Assembly: GCA_934525065.1 (NCBI GenBank)
Contig: CAKSYX010000008.1
Coordinates: 1-64,000 of the forward strand
DNA length: 64,000 bases
Source: an uncultured Eubacteriales bacterium
GTDB taxonomy: Bacteria; Bacillota; Clostridia; Oscillospirales; Acutalibacteraceae
Reading direction: 5' to 3'
This document shows, one piece after another, positions 34,106 through 41,896 of this stretch (position 1 is the stretch's first letter; each line of letters opens with the position of its first letter). A program made the translations under genes and the position numbers. The notes beneath the pieces are model-generated. The model ran no database searches and was not told where the DNA came from. It saw only the letters and a list, made by a program, of their open reading frames with translations.

Positions 34106-35389
34106 ATGAGTAAATATAAATTTGAAACCCTTCAGGTTCATGCAGGTCAGGAACAGCCCGACCCGGCAACAGACGCAAGAGCTGTGCCTATCTATGCAAC
34201 AACTTCATACGTTTTTAGAGACTCTGCTCAGGCGGCAGGCCGCTTCGGTCTTTCAGAAGGCGGCAATATCTATACCAGACTTCAGAACCCGACCTCATCG
34301 GTTTTTGAAGAAAGAATTGCGGCGCTTGAAGGCGGAGTGGGTGCGCTTGCAACCGCTTCCGGCTCGGCGGCTATCACCTATGCCGTTCAGAACATTGCCC
34401 TCGTCGGTGACCATATAGTTTCTTCGGCAAATCTTTACGGCGGAACATACAATCTCTTTGCGAATACGCTGAAGGATCAGGGCCTTGACGTGACATTTGT
34501 TGATCCCTCTGACCCGGAAAACTTTGAAAAGGCAATTAAGGAGAACACAAAGCTTCTCTATGCCGAAAGCCTCGGCAACCCGAATTCGGATGTCATCGAT
34601 CTTCGCGCAATTGCAGACATTGCACACAGGCACGGCATACCGTTCATCGTTGACAACACCTTTGCAACTCCCTTCCTTCTCAGGCCTATCGAATACGGCG
34701 CGGATATCGTTGTTCATTCGGCAACAAAGTTCATCGGCGGCCACGGAACGGTCATGGGCGGCATTGTGGTTGACGGCGGCAATTTTGACTGGGCACAGAA
34801 CAGCAAGTTTCCCGGAATCAGCGAGCCTAACCCCTCATATCACGGAATTGTTTTTTCAGAAGCCTGCGGAAAGAGCGCATACATCGTGAAGCTGCGCACA
34901 ACGCTCATGAGAGATCAGGGAGCAACAATTTCTCCGTTCAACTCGTTCCTGCTGCTTCAGGGGCTTGAAACGCTTTCGCTTCGCGTTGAGCGCCACGTTG
35001 AAAACGCGCTGAAGGTGGTTGATTTTCTTAAAAATCATCCGCAGGTTGAAAAGGTCAATCATCCGTCTCTTGCAGTCGGAAGAGAAAAAGAGCTTTATGA
35101 TGAATACTTCCCGAACGACGGCGGTTCGATCTTCACCTTTGAAATCAAGGGCGGAGCCGAAAAAGCAAAGCAGTTCACCGAAAGCCTGGAGCTTTTCTCC
35201 CTGCTTGCGAACGTTGCGGACGTTAAGAGCCTTGTGATTCACCCGGCATCAACGACCCATTCCCAGCTTTCCGAAGAAGAACTGCTTGCCGGCGGAATTA
35301 CTCCGAGCACAATTCGCCTTTCAATCGGAACCGAACACATTGACGATATAATCAGCGACCTCAAGCACGGCTTTGAGGCGGTAAAATAA
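34106..35389 (+). CDS. metY: O-acetylhomoserine sulfhydrylase (PLP-dependent)
   Basis: A 427-aa Cys/Met-metabolism PLP enzyme that makes homocysteine from O-acetylhomoserine and sulfide. The N-terminus (FETLQVHAGQEQPDPATDARAVPIY) and ALEGGVGALATASGSAA are diagnostic of the MetY branch. The PLP lysine is in VVHSATKFIGGHG, and the C-terminal HPASTTHSQL is conserved. The AAAGGAAG site precedes the ATG. It is followed after 18 nt by cysK, and both depend on the promoter and leader peptide upstream. It gives the cell a direct sulfhydrylation route to methionine. Confidence 0.95.
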   Translation: MSKYKFETLQVHAGQEQPDPATDARAVPIYATTSYVFRDSAQAAGRFGLSEGGNIYTRLQNPTSSVFEERIAALEGGVGALATASGSAAITYAVQNIALVGDHIVSSANLYGGTYNLFANTLKDQGLDVTFVDPSDPENFEKAIKENTKLLYAESLGNPNSDVIDLRAIADIAHRHGIPFIVDNTFATPFLLRPIEYGADIVVHSATKFIGGHGTVMGGIVVDGGNFDWAQNSKFPGISEPNPSYHGIVFSEACGKSAYIVKLRTTLMRDQGATISPFNSFLLLQGLETLSLRVERHVENALKVVDFLKNHPQVEKVNHPSLAVGREKELYDEYFPNDGGSIFTFEIKGGAEKAKQFTESLELFSLLANVADVKSLVIHPASTTHSQLSEEELLAGGITPSTIRLSIGTEHIDDIISDLKHGFEAVK

Positions 35390-35407
35390 ATTGTGGAGGT
35401 AATAACA

Positions 35408-36343
35408 ATGTCTGAAAGAATATATAAAACCGCATCGGAACTCATCGGCAAAACTCCGCTGCTTGAGCTGACACATCTTGAAAAAAACGAAAAGCTGGAA
35501 GCCAGAATTCTTGCGAAGCTTGAATATTTCAACCCGGCAGGTTCGGTAAAGGACAGAATCGCAAAAGCAATGATTGAGGATGCAGAAGAAAAAGGACTTT
35601 TGAAGGAAGGCTCCGTTATCATCGAACCAACAAGCGGAAACACGGGAATCGGCCTTGCCGCCGTAGCCGCCGCAAAGGGCTATGAAATCATCATCGTTAT
35701 GCCGGAAACGATGTCCGTTGAGCGCAGAAAGCTTATGAAGGCCTACGGCGCAAAGCTCGTTTTGACCGAAGGCGCAAAGGGCATGAAGGGCGCAATTGAA
35801 AAGGCCGGGGAGCTTGCAAAGAACACCCCGAACAGCTTTATTCCCGGCCAGTTCATCAACCCGGCGAATCCGCAGGCACACAGAAAGACGACCGGACCGG
35901 AAATCTGGGAGGATACCGACGGAAACGTGGATTTTTTTGTTGCCGGCGTAGGCACGGGCGGAACGCTCACCGGAACAGGCGAGTTCCTCAAGGAAAAGAA
36001 GCCTGAGATAAAAATCGTTGCTGTTGAGCCGCAGACCTCGGCTGTCCTTTCAACCGGCGTTGCGGGTGCACACAAGATTCAGGGAATCGGAGCAGGCTTC
36101 GTTCCCGAAGTGCTCAACACAAAAATCTATGATGAAATCATCCCGGTGAGCAACGAGGACGCATTTGCTTTCGGAAAGCGAATCGGCAAAGAAGAGGGCG
36201 TCCTGGTCGGAATTTCGTCCGGTGCCGCTGTTGCCGCAGCTGTTGAAATTGCAAAGAGGCCGGAAAATAAAGGCAAAACGATCGTTGTTCTCCTTCCCGA
36301 TACCGGAGACAGATATCTTTCAACTCCGCTTTTTGAAGAATAA
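35408..36343 (+). CDS. cysK: Cysteine synthase A (O-acetylserine sulfhydrylase)
   Basis: A 311-aa PLP enzyme joining O-acetylserine and sulfide to give cysteine. PLP lysine is Lys48 in NPAGSVKDR; PTSGNTGIG binds the substrate carboxylate; VGTGGTLTG binds the phosphate; and the end DTGDRYLST is typical. I chose the ATG at 35408, which has GGAGGT eight bases upstream; an in-frame ATG at 35393 would be too close to that site. Second gene of the sulfur operon, with a terminator just after. Confidence 0.96.
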   Translation: MSERIYKTASELIGKTPLLELTHLEKNEKLEARILAKLEYFNPAGSVKDRIAKAMIEDAEEKGLLKEGSVIIEPTSGNTGIGLAAVAAAKGYEIIIVMPETMSVERRKLMKAYGAKLVLTEGAKGMKGAIEKAGELAKNTPNSFIPGQFINPANPQAHRKTTGPEIWEDTDGNVDFFVAGVGTGGTLTGTGEFLKEKKPEIKIVAVEPQTSAVLSTGVAGAHKIQGIGAGFVPEVLNTKIYDEIIPVSNEDAFAFGKRIGKEEGVLVGISSGAAVAAAVEIAKRPENKGKTIVVLLPDTGDRYLSTPLFEE

Positions 36344-36361
36344 TTTTTCTGTAAACAGCAA

Positions 36362-36396
36362 CGCCGCCGAAGGCAAAAGCCTTCGGCGGCGAATTT
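36362..36396. terminator. Terminator between cysK and trpS
   Basis: CGCCGCCGAAGGC / GCCTTCGGCGGCG hairpin with AAAA loop followed by AATTT, placed between convergent genes. Confidence 0.85.
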
Positions 36397-36416
36397 CATT
36401 GGAATTTAAGTCGGAA

Positions 36417-37427
36417 TCACGGAAGAACAAAGCCGACTTTTTTCATGACCTTATTGAGCGTTTTGTTGGCGATTCTTGAAGCACTCTCCGCACCTTTTGC
36501 GGCAACCTCGGCAAGATACGCCGGGTCATTTATGTAGCGGTCGAAACGCTCGCGGACGGGGCGCAGTTCTTCAACAACGGCGTCGGCAACGGCAGCCTTG
36601 AATTCGCCGTAGCCCTTGCCCTCAAAGTCTTTTGCAATCGCGTCAAAATCAAGACCCGTGCAGCAGGAATAAATCGACATGAGGTTGTTGATTCCGTCCT
36701 TACCCTCGCCGTAATATACGCTGCCCTCGCAGTCGGTGACTGCGCTCTTGATTTTCTTTACGATGACCTCCGGTGAGTCAAAGACCGAAACATAGCTTTT
36801 CGGATTCGGGTCGGACTTGCTCATCTTCTTTGTCGGATCCTGAAGCGACATGACTTTTGCACCCTGTTTGCCGATATAGGCGTCGGGAATGGTGAAGGTC
36901 GGGGAATAGATGGTGTTGAAACGGTTTGCAATGTCGCGCGCAATTTCAAGGTGCTGCTTTTGGTCAACACCAACGGGAACGAGGTCTGCCTGATAAAGCA
37001 GAATGTCCGCCGCCATGAGTACCGGGTAAGCGAAAAGGCCGACATTGACGTTGTCTGCGTGTGCCTTTGATTTATCCTTGAACTGGGTCATACGGCTCAT
37101 TTCGCCGAACTGCGTATAGCAGTTGAGAATCCATGCAAGCTGCGAGTGAGCCGGAACATGACTCTGGATGAAAATGATGCTCTTTTCCGGGCTGAGGCCG
37201 ATTGCAAGCAGCAGCGCCAGAACCTGATGGATCTGCTTTCTGAACTTTGCAGGCTCCTGCCTGACGGTGATTGCGTGGAGGTCGGCAACGGCAAAAGCGG
37301 AGTCAAAATCTTCCGAAAGTGTTTTCCAGTTTTTGAGCGCGCCGAGATAGTTTCCGAGGGTGGGAATTCCTGAGGGCTGAATGCAGCTTAATATTTTTTG
37401 CTTTTTTTCGGTCTGAGTGTTTTCCAT
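36417..37427 (-). CDS. trpS: Tryptophanyl-tRNA synthetase
   Basis: A 336-aa class Ic synthetase charging tRNA-Trp. It has the HIGH-equivalent TLGNYLGALKNW near residue 23, DLHAIT, the tryptophan pocket VLMAADILLYQADLVPVGVDQKQHLE (two adjoining motifs), and KKMSKSDPN as the KMSKS loop. Length is normal. The leader between promoter (37473-37501) and start codon is short, about 45 nt, so no T-box is present. It stands alone. Confidence 0.97.
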   Translation of the reverse strand: MENTQTEKKQKILSCIQPSGIPTLGNYLGALKNWKTLSEDFDSAFAVADLHAITVRQEPAKFRKQIHQVLALLLAIGLSPEKSIIFIQSHVPAHSQLAWILNCYTQFGEMSRMTQFKDKSKAHADNVNVGLFAYPVLMAADILLYQADLVPVGVDQKQHLEIARDIANRFNTIYSPTFTIPDAYIGKQGAKVMSLQDPTKKMSKSDPNPKSYVSVFDSPEVIVKKIKSAVTDCEGSVYYGEGKDGINNLMSIYSCCTGLDFDAIAKDFEGKGYGEFKAAVADAVVEELRPVRERFDRYINDPAYLAEVAAKGAESASRIANKTLNKVMKKVGFVLP

Positions 37428-37787
37428 AATATATCATTTCCTTTCGGTCTGTTTAAATTCGCTCTATTCTTTATGATAACATATCTTCAAAGCTTTATCA
37501 AGCAAAAAAAGTCATTAAATGCCGATTTCTGCCAAAGGGTTTTGAACATTTTTGTTTAAAACCGCCTTTTTGTTTTTAACAGCCGAAAAACGGGAAAAAT
37601 AAAGGCAGGAGAACTGCTTTTGCTAACATTTTCCACACAATTTTCAACGTTTGAACACATTTGGACTTTGCAAAAAATAATACCGACTTTGCCTGTTTTT
37701 GCTTTTAAAAAAGCACCCTGCGGCGGAATATTACTTTTTCGACGGTTAAACATAAAAGTAAAGAATAACAGAAAGCGGTGAACGTTT
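37428..37787. other. 360-nt intergenic region
   Basis: It contains the trpS promoter on the minus strand and AT-rich DNA with runs of A and T. A minus-strand open frame spans part of it but has no ribosome-binding site or family resemblance. The promoter of the next small gene should be near 37740 but is not obvious. Nothing else is seen. Confidence 0.5.
37473..37501 (-). promoter_or_regulatory. Promoter of trpS
   Basis: Minus-strand TTGATA (37496-37501), 17-nt spacer, TATCAT (37473-37478). Confidence 0.65.
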
Positions 37788-38054
37788 ATGATAAAAGGGG
37801 TCAACAGGCAGGTTGTTGAGGTCAATGATACCGGCTGTGAATATTTTGAAAAAATAATGTTCTTCGTGAAGCCGGAGTACGCTTCGGTGAGCGAAGGAAA
37901 AATCCGCGAGCGCGCCGGAATGATTGCCGGCACATCAACTCTTCCTCCTGCGACAAAGCTCAAAAAAGCACGGCTTTTCGGCGCGGCAAAGCTCATTCTT
38001 TCCGCCCTTTGCGGTGCGGTTGTGACTGCAGTTCTTTTGAAGCTTGCAATTTAA
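37788..38054 (+). CDS. Small conserved-looking protein with C-terminal membrane helix
   Basis: An 88-aa protein. The N-terminal half (MIKGVNRQVVEVNDTGCEYF, EKIMFFVKPEYASVSEGKI) is soluble and begins like a small protein family I have seen in Oscillospirales-type genomes but cannot name. The C-terminus (~67-88, AKLILSALCGAVVTAVLLKLAI) is one membrane helix, giving a tail-anchored layout. AAAGCGGTGA precedes the ATG and a terminator follows at once, so it is a single-gene unit. Function unknown. Confidence 0.75.
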   Translation: MIKGVNRQVVEVNDTGCEYFEKIMFFVKPEYASVSEGKIRERAGMIAGTSTLPPATKLKKARLFGAAKLILSALCGAVVTAVLLKLAI

Positions 38055-38058
38055 AAAA

Positions 38059-38095
38059 AATCGGACTGCCGCACATCGGCCGCAGTCTGATTTTT
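38059..38095. terminator. Bidirectional terminator
   Basis: AATCGGACTGCCG / CGGCCGCAGTCTGATT imperfect hairpin with AAAAAAA before and TTTTT after, between convergent genes. Confidence 0.8.
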
Positions 38096-38116
38096 CTGTA
38101 TAACGACAGGTGAGTT

Positions 38117-39301
38117 TTACTGTGTTACGGGAACCGTTACGCCATGTGAGCCAAGTTCTTCAAGGGCTTCCTGAACGTTTTCTTCATTCTTTTCGTTCAC
38201 AACGAGCTTCACCGAACCTTTGATGATTTCGCCGGTTCCGACGAAAGTTTCTTTAAGCTCCTGCTTCGCTTCCTCGTCAAGCTCTTTCCATGACTGAACA
38301 GCGCCTTTGACGACGGAGGGAACGTGCTTTGAAACGCCGAGAAGGTTCTCCTGACCCATACCGTCAACAACTGCGTCTGCAACACGGCCGAAGTTTTCCG
38401 CCTGTTCGCGGTTCATGCGATAGATGATTCCGGAAAGAATAAGCTCGTTGATTTTTGCAAGCTTTGAAACCGAGGGAAGAAGTCTGACGTCACCGTCAAC
38501 GATCTGCCAGGTTGAAAGGTCATGCTGCATCGGGCCGAGCAGGCGGCTGCTTTTGACAACGCTGTAGTCCTTGTCGATTGCAAGCAGAACGCCGATGAAG
38601 GATGCGCTCGGAATGAAGTGGCGGTATCTCGGAAGCAGATCCTTGTATGCCTTGGTTCTGTATGGCGAATTGTCAAAGAAGCCCGGGCCTTCATCATTAT
38701 AAAGGCACTTGATTCTTGCGCGTGTTTTTTCGCAGCAGTTGAGTCCGGCGTAAAGGGCAACGTTTCCGCCCTTTGAGTGACCCATAACGATGATGTCGCC
38801 GTCAAAATGCTTTGCAACGTTTTCAAGATACTCAACCGAAAGTCGGTGAGAGGGAATTGAACGCTTAAGGAAGATATCAAAATCCTCTTTCCAGCCGACA
38901 ATGCTGTCGTCGGTACCTCTGAAGGCAACAACGAGCGTTCCGTCCGGAAGGATGAACGTTGCGGCGCCGAACTGAACGGCGGGGTTTGTTTTGAAAACCT
39001 CCGTGCAGGCAACGACCTTCATTTCGGCATATCTTTTTTGTTTTGCCATCTCCATCATTTTGACGGAAATTCCGCGCCTGAGAACAAGGCCGGGAGCGCG
39101 GTGGCGATTGCCGTTATAGCTGAACATTGCGCGGCAGACCTCGTCAAAGTTTCGCGGTTCTTCTGTGAAGCTTTCGGAAACGACTTTGTCAAACGGCATA
39201 TAGAAAACCTCGCAAAGGGCGATGTTGTCTGCGTCGCAAAACGGCATTTCCGTGAACGAGACATTTCCGAATTTTTTGATGTACTGCATCGATCCGGGCA
39301 T
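38117..39301 (-). CDS. Mbeg1-like alpha/beta hydrolase (DUF2974)
   Basis: A 394-aa cytosolic lipase-like protein. AFRGTDDSIVGWKEDF supplies the oxyanion region, GHSKGGNVALYAG carries the nucleophile Ser, and a later HFIPSASFIG plus Asp and His residues are consistent with a triad. These features match the Mbeg1-like/DUF2974 family, common in Firmicutes; biochemical role is unknown. The last ~100 residues form an extra charged region. The gene stands alone and is convergent with the 88-aa protein. Confidence 0.85.
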   Translation of the reverse strand: MPGSMQYIKKFGNVSFTEMPFCDADNIALCEVFYMPFDKVVSESFTEEPRNFDEVCRAMFSYNGNRHRAPGLVLRRGISVKMMEMAKQKRYAEMKVVACTEVFKTNPAVQFGAATFILPDGTLVVAFRGTDDSIVGWKEDFDIFLKRSIPSHRLSVEYLENVAKHFDGDIIVMGHSKGGNVALYAGLNCCEKTRARIKCLYNDEGPGFFDNSPYRTKAYKDLLPRYRHFIPSASFIGVLLAIDKDYSVVKSSRLLGPMQHDLSTWQIVDGDVRLLPSVSKLAKINELILSGIIYRMNREQAENFGRVADAVVDGMGQENLLGVSKHVPSVVKGAVQSWKELDEEAKQELKETFVGTGEIIKGSVKLVVNEKNEENVQEALEELGSHGVTVPVTQ

Positions 39302-39501
39302 AGCTGATTCCTCTTTCCTGACAAAATTTAACGATTTTTCACACCCTATATTTTTACATATTTTATAAAAAATGTCAATGTTCTGAGGGTATTTTAAAGG
39401 CTTTTTCAGCCTTCAAACGGAAATTTTGCTTTTCAAAAAGCTCCGGCAGGTTCGGAAGGAATTTTTTGCCCGCTTTTTTTGAAAAAACGGCTCTTTTTCA
39501 G

Positions 39502-39530
39502 TTGACAAAAGATGACGGTTCTGCTATAAT
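39502..39530 (+). promoter_or_regulatory. Promoter of rplU-prp-rpmA
   Basis: TTGACA (39502-39507), 17-nt spacer, TATAAT (39525-39530), a perfect consensus. Confidence 0.9.
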
Positions 39531-39536
39531 CACTCA

Positions 39537-39612
39537 TACCGCGTGCTATGGGCGGCGTGTTTTTTCATGCCATGAAGCAGTCCTTGCGCCTGACGCAGCG
39601 AGTCCATAATAA
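39537..39612 (+). promoter_or_regulatory. Probable ribosomal protein L21 leader
   Basis: A 5' leader with an early CCGC/GCGG hairpin, a T-rich linker and a second stem around TGCGCCTGACGCA, just before the rplU ribosome-binding site. Layout and position match the L21 leader of Firmicutes, thought to bind L21 for autoregulation. Assigned by position and rough fold, not by covariance search. Confidence 0.6.
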
Positions 39613-39626
39613 AGGAATGAAAGAAA

Positions 39627-39941
39627 ATGTACGCAATCATCCAGACCGGCGGAAAGCAGTACAAAGTCTCAGTCGGAGACGAGATCTTTGTTGAAAAGCT
39701 TGACGTTCAGGCAGAAGACGAAATCACAATCAGCGAAGTCGTTGCTGTTTCGGCAGACGGCGAGTCGATCAAGGTCGGCGCACCTTTCGTAGACGGTGCA
39801 AGTGTCAGCGCAAAGGTCGTTAAGAACGGCAAGGCCAAAAAGGTCGTTGTCTTCACCTACAAGCCCAAAAAGAACGCAAAGCGCAAGATGGGTCACAGAC
39901 AGCCTTACACTAAGCTTCAGATCACCGCAATCAACGCCTGA
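39627..39941 (+). CDS. rplU: 50S ribosomal protein L21
   Basis: A 104-aa ribosomal protein that binds 23S rRNA. It opens YAIIQTGGKQYKVSVGDEI and ends KKNAKRKMGHRQPYTKLQI, both signatures of L21. First gene of the L21-Prp-L27 operon, controlled from the consensus promoter and leader upstream. Confidence 0.98.
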   Translation: MYAIIQTGGKQYKVSVGDEIFVEKLDVQAEDEITISEVVAVSADGESIKVGAPFVDGASVSAKVVKNGKAKKVVVFTYKPKKNAKRKMGHRQPYTKLQITAINA

Positions 39942-39943
39942 AA

Positions 39944-40267
39944 ATGATTTTTGCAAAGTTCCTTCTGCATGAAAAAAAGCTCGTCGGGTTTGAAATCAGC
40001 GGCCACAGCAGCTTTGCCGAACAGGGCAAAGACATCATTTGCGCAGCTGTTTCCTCGTGTGCATACATGGTCACGAACACCGTGACCGATATCTATCACA
40101 TCAAGGCCGAAATCAAAAACGAAGACGGTTTTTTGAGCCTTTCGGTTCCCTTTTCTCAGTCAGAAGCGCTTCAGCCGCTTTTTGAAGGCTTTCGGCTCCA
40201 CCTGAAAGCTTTGGCAGGGGACTGCAAGGATTATTTGAAGGTAAGAAACGTTTCAATCAAAAAATAG
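39944..40267 (+). CDS. prp: Ribosomal-processing cysteine protease Prp
   Basis: A 107-aa cysteine protease of the YsxB/Prp family, which removes the N-terminal extension of ribosomal protein L27 in Firmicutes. The catalytic pair is visible as His21 in GHSSFAEQGKDI and Cys33 in ICAAVSSC. It lies between rplU and rpmA, two bases after rplU. Its substrate site is present in the next gene. Confidence 0.93.
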   Translation: MIFAKFLLHEKKLVGFEISGHSSFAEQGKDIICAAVSSCAYMVTNTVTDIYHIKAEIKNEDGFLSLSVPFSQSEALQPLFEGFRLHLKALAGDCKDYLKVRNVSIKK

Positions 40268-40285
40268 TACGGAGGTGCAAGCAAA

Positions 40286-40570
40286 ATGCTTAAAATCAAC
40301 ATTCAGTTGTTCGCTCATAAAAAGGGAATGGGCTCGACCCGTAACGGCCGTGACTCCGAATCCAAGAGACTCGGCGTAAAGCGTGCAGACGGTCAGTTCG
40401 TTCTTGCCGGCAACGTTCTTGTCAGACAGCGCGGAACTCACATCCATCCGGGCAACGGCGTTGGCAAGGGTTCAGACGATACCCTCTTCGCTCTCGTTGA
40501 CGGAAAGGTTAAGTTTGAGCGCTTTGGAAAGAGCCGCAAGAAAGTCAGCGTTTATGCTGTTGAGCAGTAA
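40286..40570 (+). CDS. rpmA: 50S ribosomal protein L27, with cleavable N-terminal extension
   Basis: A 94-aa L27 precursor. The core (AHKKGMGSTRNGRDSESKRL onward) is standard and reaches toward the peptidyl-transferase centre. The first nine residues, MLKINIQLF, precede the mature start AHKKG, exactly the motif cut by Prp in Firmicutes, so mature L27 would be 85 residues. GGAGGTG precedes the ATG. A strong terminator follows. Confidence 0.98.
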   Translation: MLKINIQLFAHKKGMGSTRNGRDSESKRLGVKRADGQFVLAGNVLVRQRGTHIHPGNGVGKGSDDTLFALVDGKVKFERFGKSRKKVSVYAVEQ

Positions 40571-40586
40571 TTAAAGCAATTTTGAA

Positions 40587-40617
40587 GGGAGCAGCTTTTC
40601 GGCTGCTCCCTGTTTTT
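40587..40617 (+). terminator. Terminator of the rplU-prp-rpmA operon
   Basis: AGGGAGCAGC / GCTGCTCCCT hairpin followed by GTTTTT. Confidence 0.9.
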
Positions 40618-40626
40618 ATGTATAGT

Positions 40627-40660
40627 AAAAGGGGAACCGCTGTGAGGTGGTTCCCCTTTT
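40627..40660 (-). terminator. Terminator of the small secreted protein gene
   Basis: AAAAGGGGAACC / GGTTCCCCTTTT hairpin just after the minus-strand stop codon; the A-run becomes a U-run on the minus strand. Confidence 0.8.
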
Positions 40661-40671
40661 GATTAGTGTCT

Positions 40672-41118
40672 TTACGCGGCCTTTGCAACGGTGAAGTCTG
40701 CCGTAACCGAGCCTTCGGTAACTTTGCTGTAGCCGTCGGTCTTGAAGCTGACGGTGATGCGGTAGTTGCCGCTCGTGAGCGGAACCTGAACGGGAATTCC
40801 GCCGACAGTTGTTATGAAATCAACGTGGAGAGTGGCTTTTTCGCCGGGGTAAACTCTGGTTTCAAAGCTTGATTTTCCTGCGGTTTCAAGAATCGCCTGG
40901 CTGAACGGAACTTCTACCCACTGGCCGAGGAACTCTTTTTCAATCGTTTCAATTTTGATGTCCTGGCTGAGAGCCTTGCCGGTGTTGTTTTCAAAAACAA
41001 AAACAGCGGTGGTGTCGCCTGCGGTCAGGTCTTTGTAAAGAGTGACGTTGGCCTTGGTCATGTCGCCCGTGGTGAAGAACGAGATGATGAAGAGAATGAT
41101 TGCGAGAATTTTCTGCAT
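40672..41118 (-). CDS. Small secreted Ig-like protein
   Basis: A 148-aa exported protein. A signal peptide or anchor at 1-21 (KILAIILFIISFFTTGDM) is followed by a beta-sandwich-like domain (TLYKDLTAGDTTAVFVFEN, RVYPGEKATLHVDF, PLTSGNYRITVSF) resembling immunoglobulin-like domains found in clostridial envelope proteins. No catalytic motif. The ATG at 41118 has GGAGG eight bases upstream; an in-frame upstream ATG is not supported. Its promoter is TTGACA-17-TAACAT at 41159-41187. Role unknown, probably structural or binding. Confidence 0.72.
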   Translation of the reverse strand: MQKILAIILFIISFFTTGDMTKANVTLYKDLTAGDTTAVFVFENNTGKALSQDIKIETIEKEFLGQWVEVPFSQAILETAGKSSFETRVYPGEKATLHVDFITTVGGIPVQVPLTSGNYRITVSFKTDGYSKVTEGSVTADFTVAKAA

Positions 41119-41158
41119 GGTGTTTCCTCCTTTTAATGTCCGCTCTTGCGGTAACATT

Positions 41159-41187
41159 ATGTTAACATATTGTTAACTATTTGTCAA
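41159..41187 (-). promoter_or_regulatory. Promoter of the small secreted protein gene
   Basis: Minus-strand TTGACA (41182-41187), 17-nt spacer, TAACAT (41159-41164). The spacer is rich in GTTAAC/TTAACA palindromic pieces. Confidence 0.65.
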
Positions 41188-41262
41188 CTATTTACAGACG
41201 GCACAAGGAAAGCCGTGTTCGGACTTTTGTTTGTTGTTTTTTGAACTTTTCCAAAACGTAAT

Positions 41263-41303
41263 AAGCGGCTCGCAGACGGTTTCCTAACTGCAAGCCGCTT
41301 TTT
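41263..41303 (-). terminator. Hairpin after the RNHCP gene
   Basis: AAGCGGCT-GCAG / CTGC-AGCCGCTT stem next to the minus-strand stop codon. The T-run is better on the plus strand, so direction is uncertain. Confidence 0.55.
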
Positions 41304-41306
41304 CGG

Positions 41307-41732
41307 TTATTTAAGGCTGCCTGCGCCGCCCATGAGTGCCGTCATTTCTTCAATACGCTCAAGCGGAAACGGCGGAGAGGTCAGCGGCCGCATTGCAATA
41401 CTCATCAGCTTCATCGGATTGTCGTCTGCGGCAACTCTGTTTGAAGAGAGCTTTCCGCAGCGGCGGCAGCGGTGGATGATTGCCCATTCGCCCTTTCCTC
41501 TGACCCAGACGGCAACAGGCTCCATGATTCCGCCGCAGCCGGCTTCTCTGTCTCCCGGTTCGTTGTCAACATGGAGACTTGAAAGGCAGTTCGGGCAGTG
41601 ATTTCTGTGGTTGCTCCCGGCGTTTTCCGGTGTAATGAGCCTTCCGCAGACCTTGCAGGTGAAGACCTCGTTGCAGGCGTGGGTTTTGTAATAACCTTTT
41701 TCAAATTGTTTGCGTTTGTTTTCGCGGTTCAT
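41307..41732 (-). CDS. RNHCP domain protein
   Basis: A 141-aa protein with four or more CxxC-type metal sites: FTCKVCGRLI, the naming motif RNHCPNCLSSLH, and HRCRRCGKLSSNR, so it probably folds around zinc. RNHCP proteins are small, widespread in Firmicutes and Actinobacteria, and of unknown function; nucleic-acid binding is a guess. The ATG at 41732 has AGGAGG; a longer in-frame reading to 41813 lacks a ribosome-binding site. Confidence 0.85.
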   Translation of the reverse strand: MNRENKRKQFEKGYYKTHACNEVFTCKVCGRLITPENAGSNHRNHCPNCLSSLHVDNEPGDREAGCGGIMEPVAVWVRGKGEWAIIHRCRRCGKLSSNRVAADDNPMKLMSIAMRPLTSPPFPLERIEEMTALMGGAGSLK

Positions 41733-41896
41733 GTTTGATCCTCCTGAAAAATATCCGCGGTTTCGGGAGGAACGGCGGAGAAGTATTTGCCGACCCTCCC
41801 GGTCAGCGCACACTCTCCAAGTTAAAGATTGAATTTTCCAAAAAAATCTCCTTAATTTGTTTTTGTTTAGTGGTAATTTATATTGCCAAATTTATT

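Larger units (their letters stand above)
39302..39626. other. 325-nt region upstream of rplU
   Basis: It holds the start region of the Mbeg1-like gene on the minus strand and, on the plus strand, a consensus promoter (39502-39530) followed by an L21-type leader (39537-39612). Confidence 0.7.

Noticed and set aside
37428..37472. T-box leader of trpS
   Set aside because: The distance from promoter to start codon is too short and no AGGGTGG-type box is seen.
37556..37996. 146-aa minus-strand frame across the trpS upstream region
   Set aside because: Low-complexity AT-rich translation, overlaps the 88-aa gene with its good ribosome-binding site and terminator.
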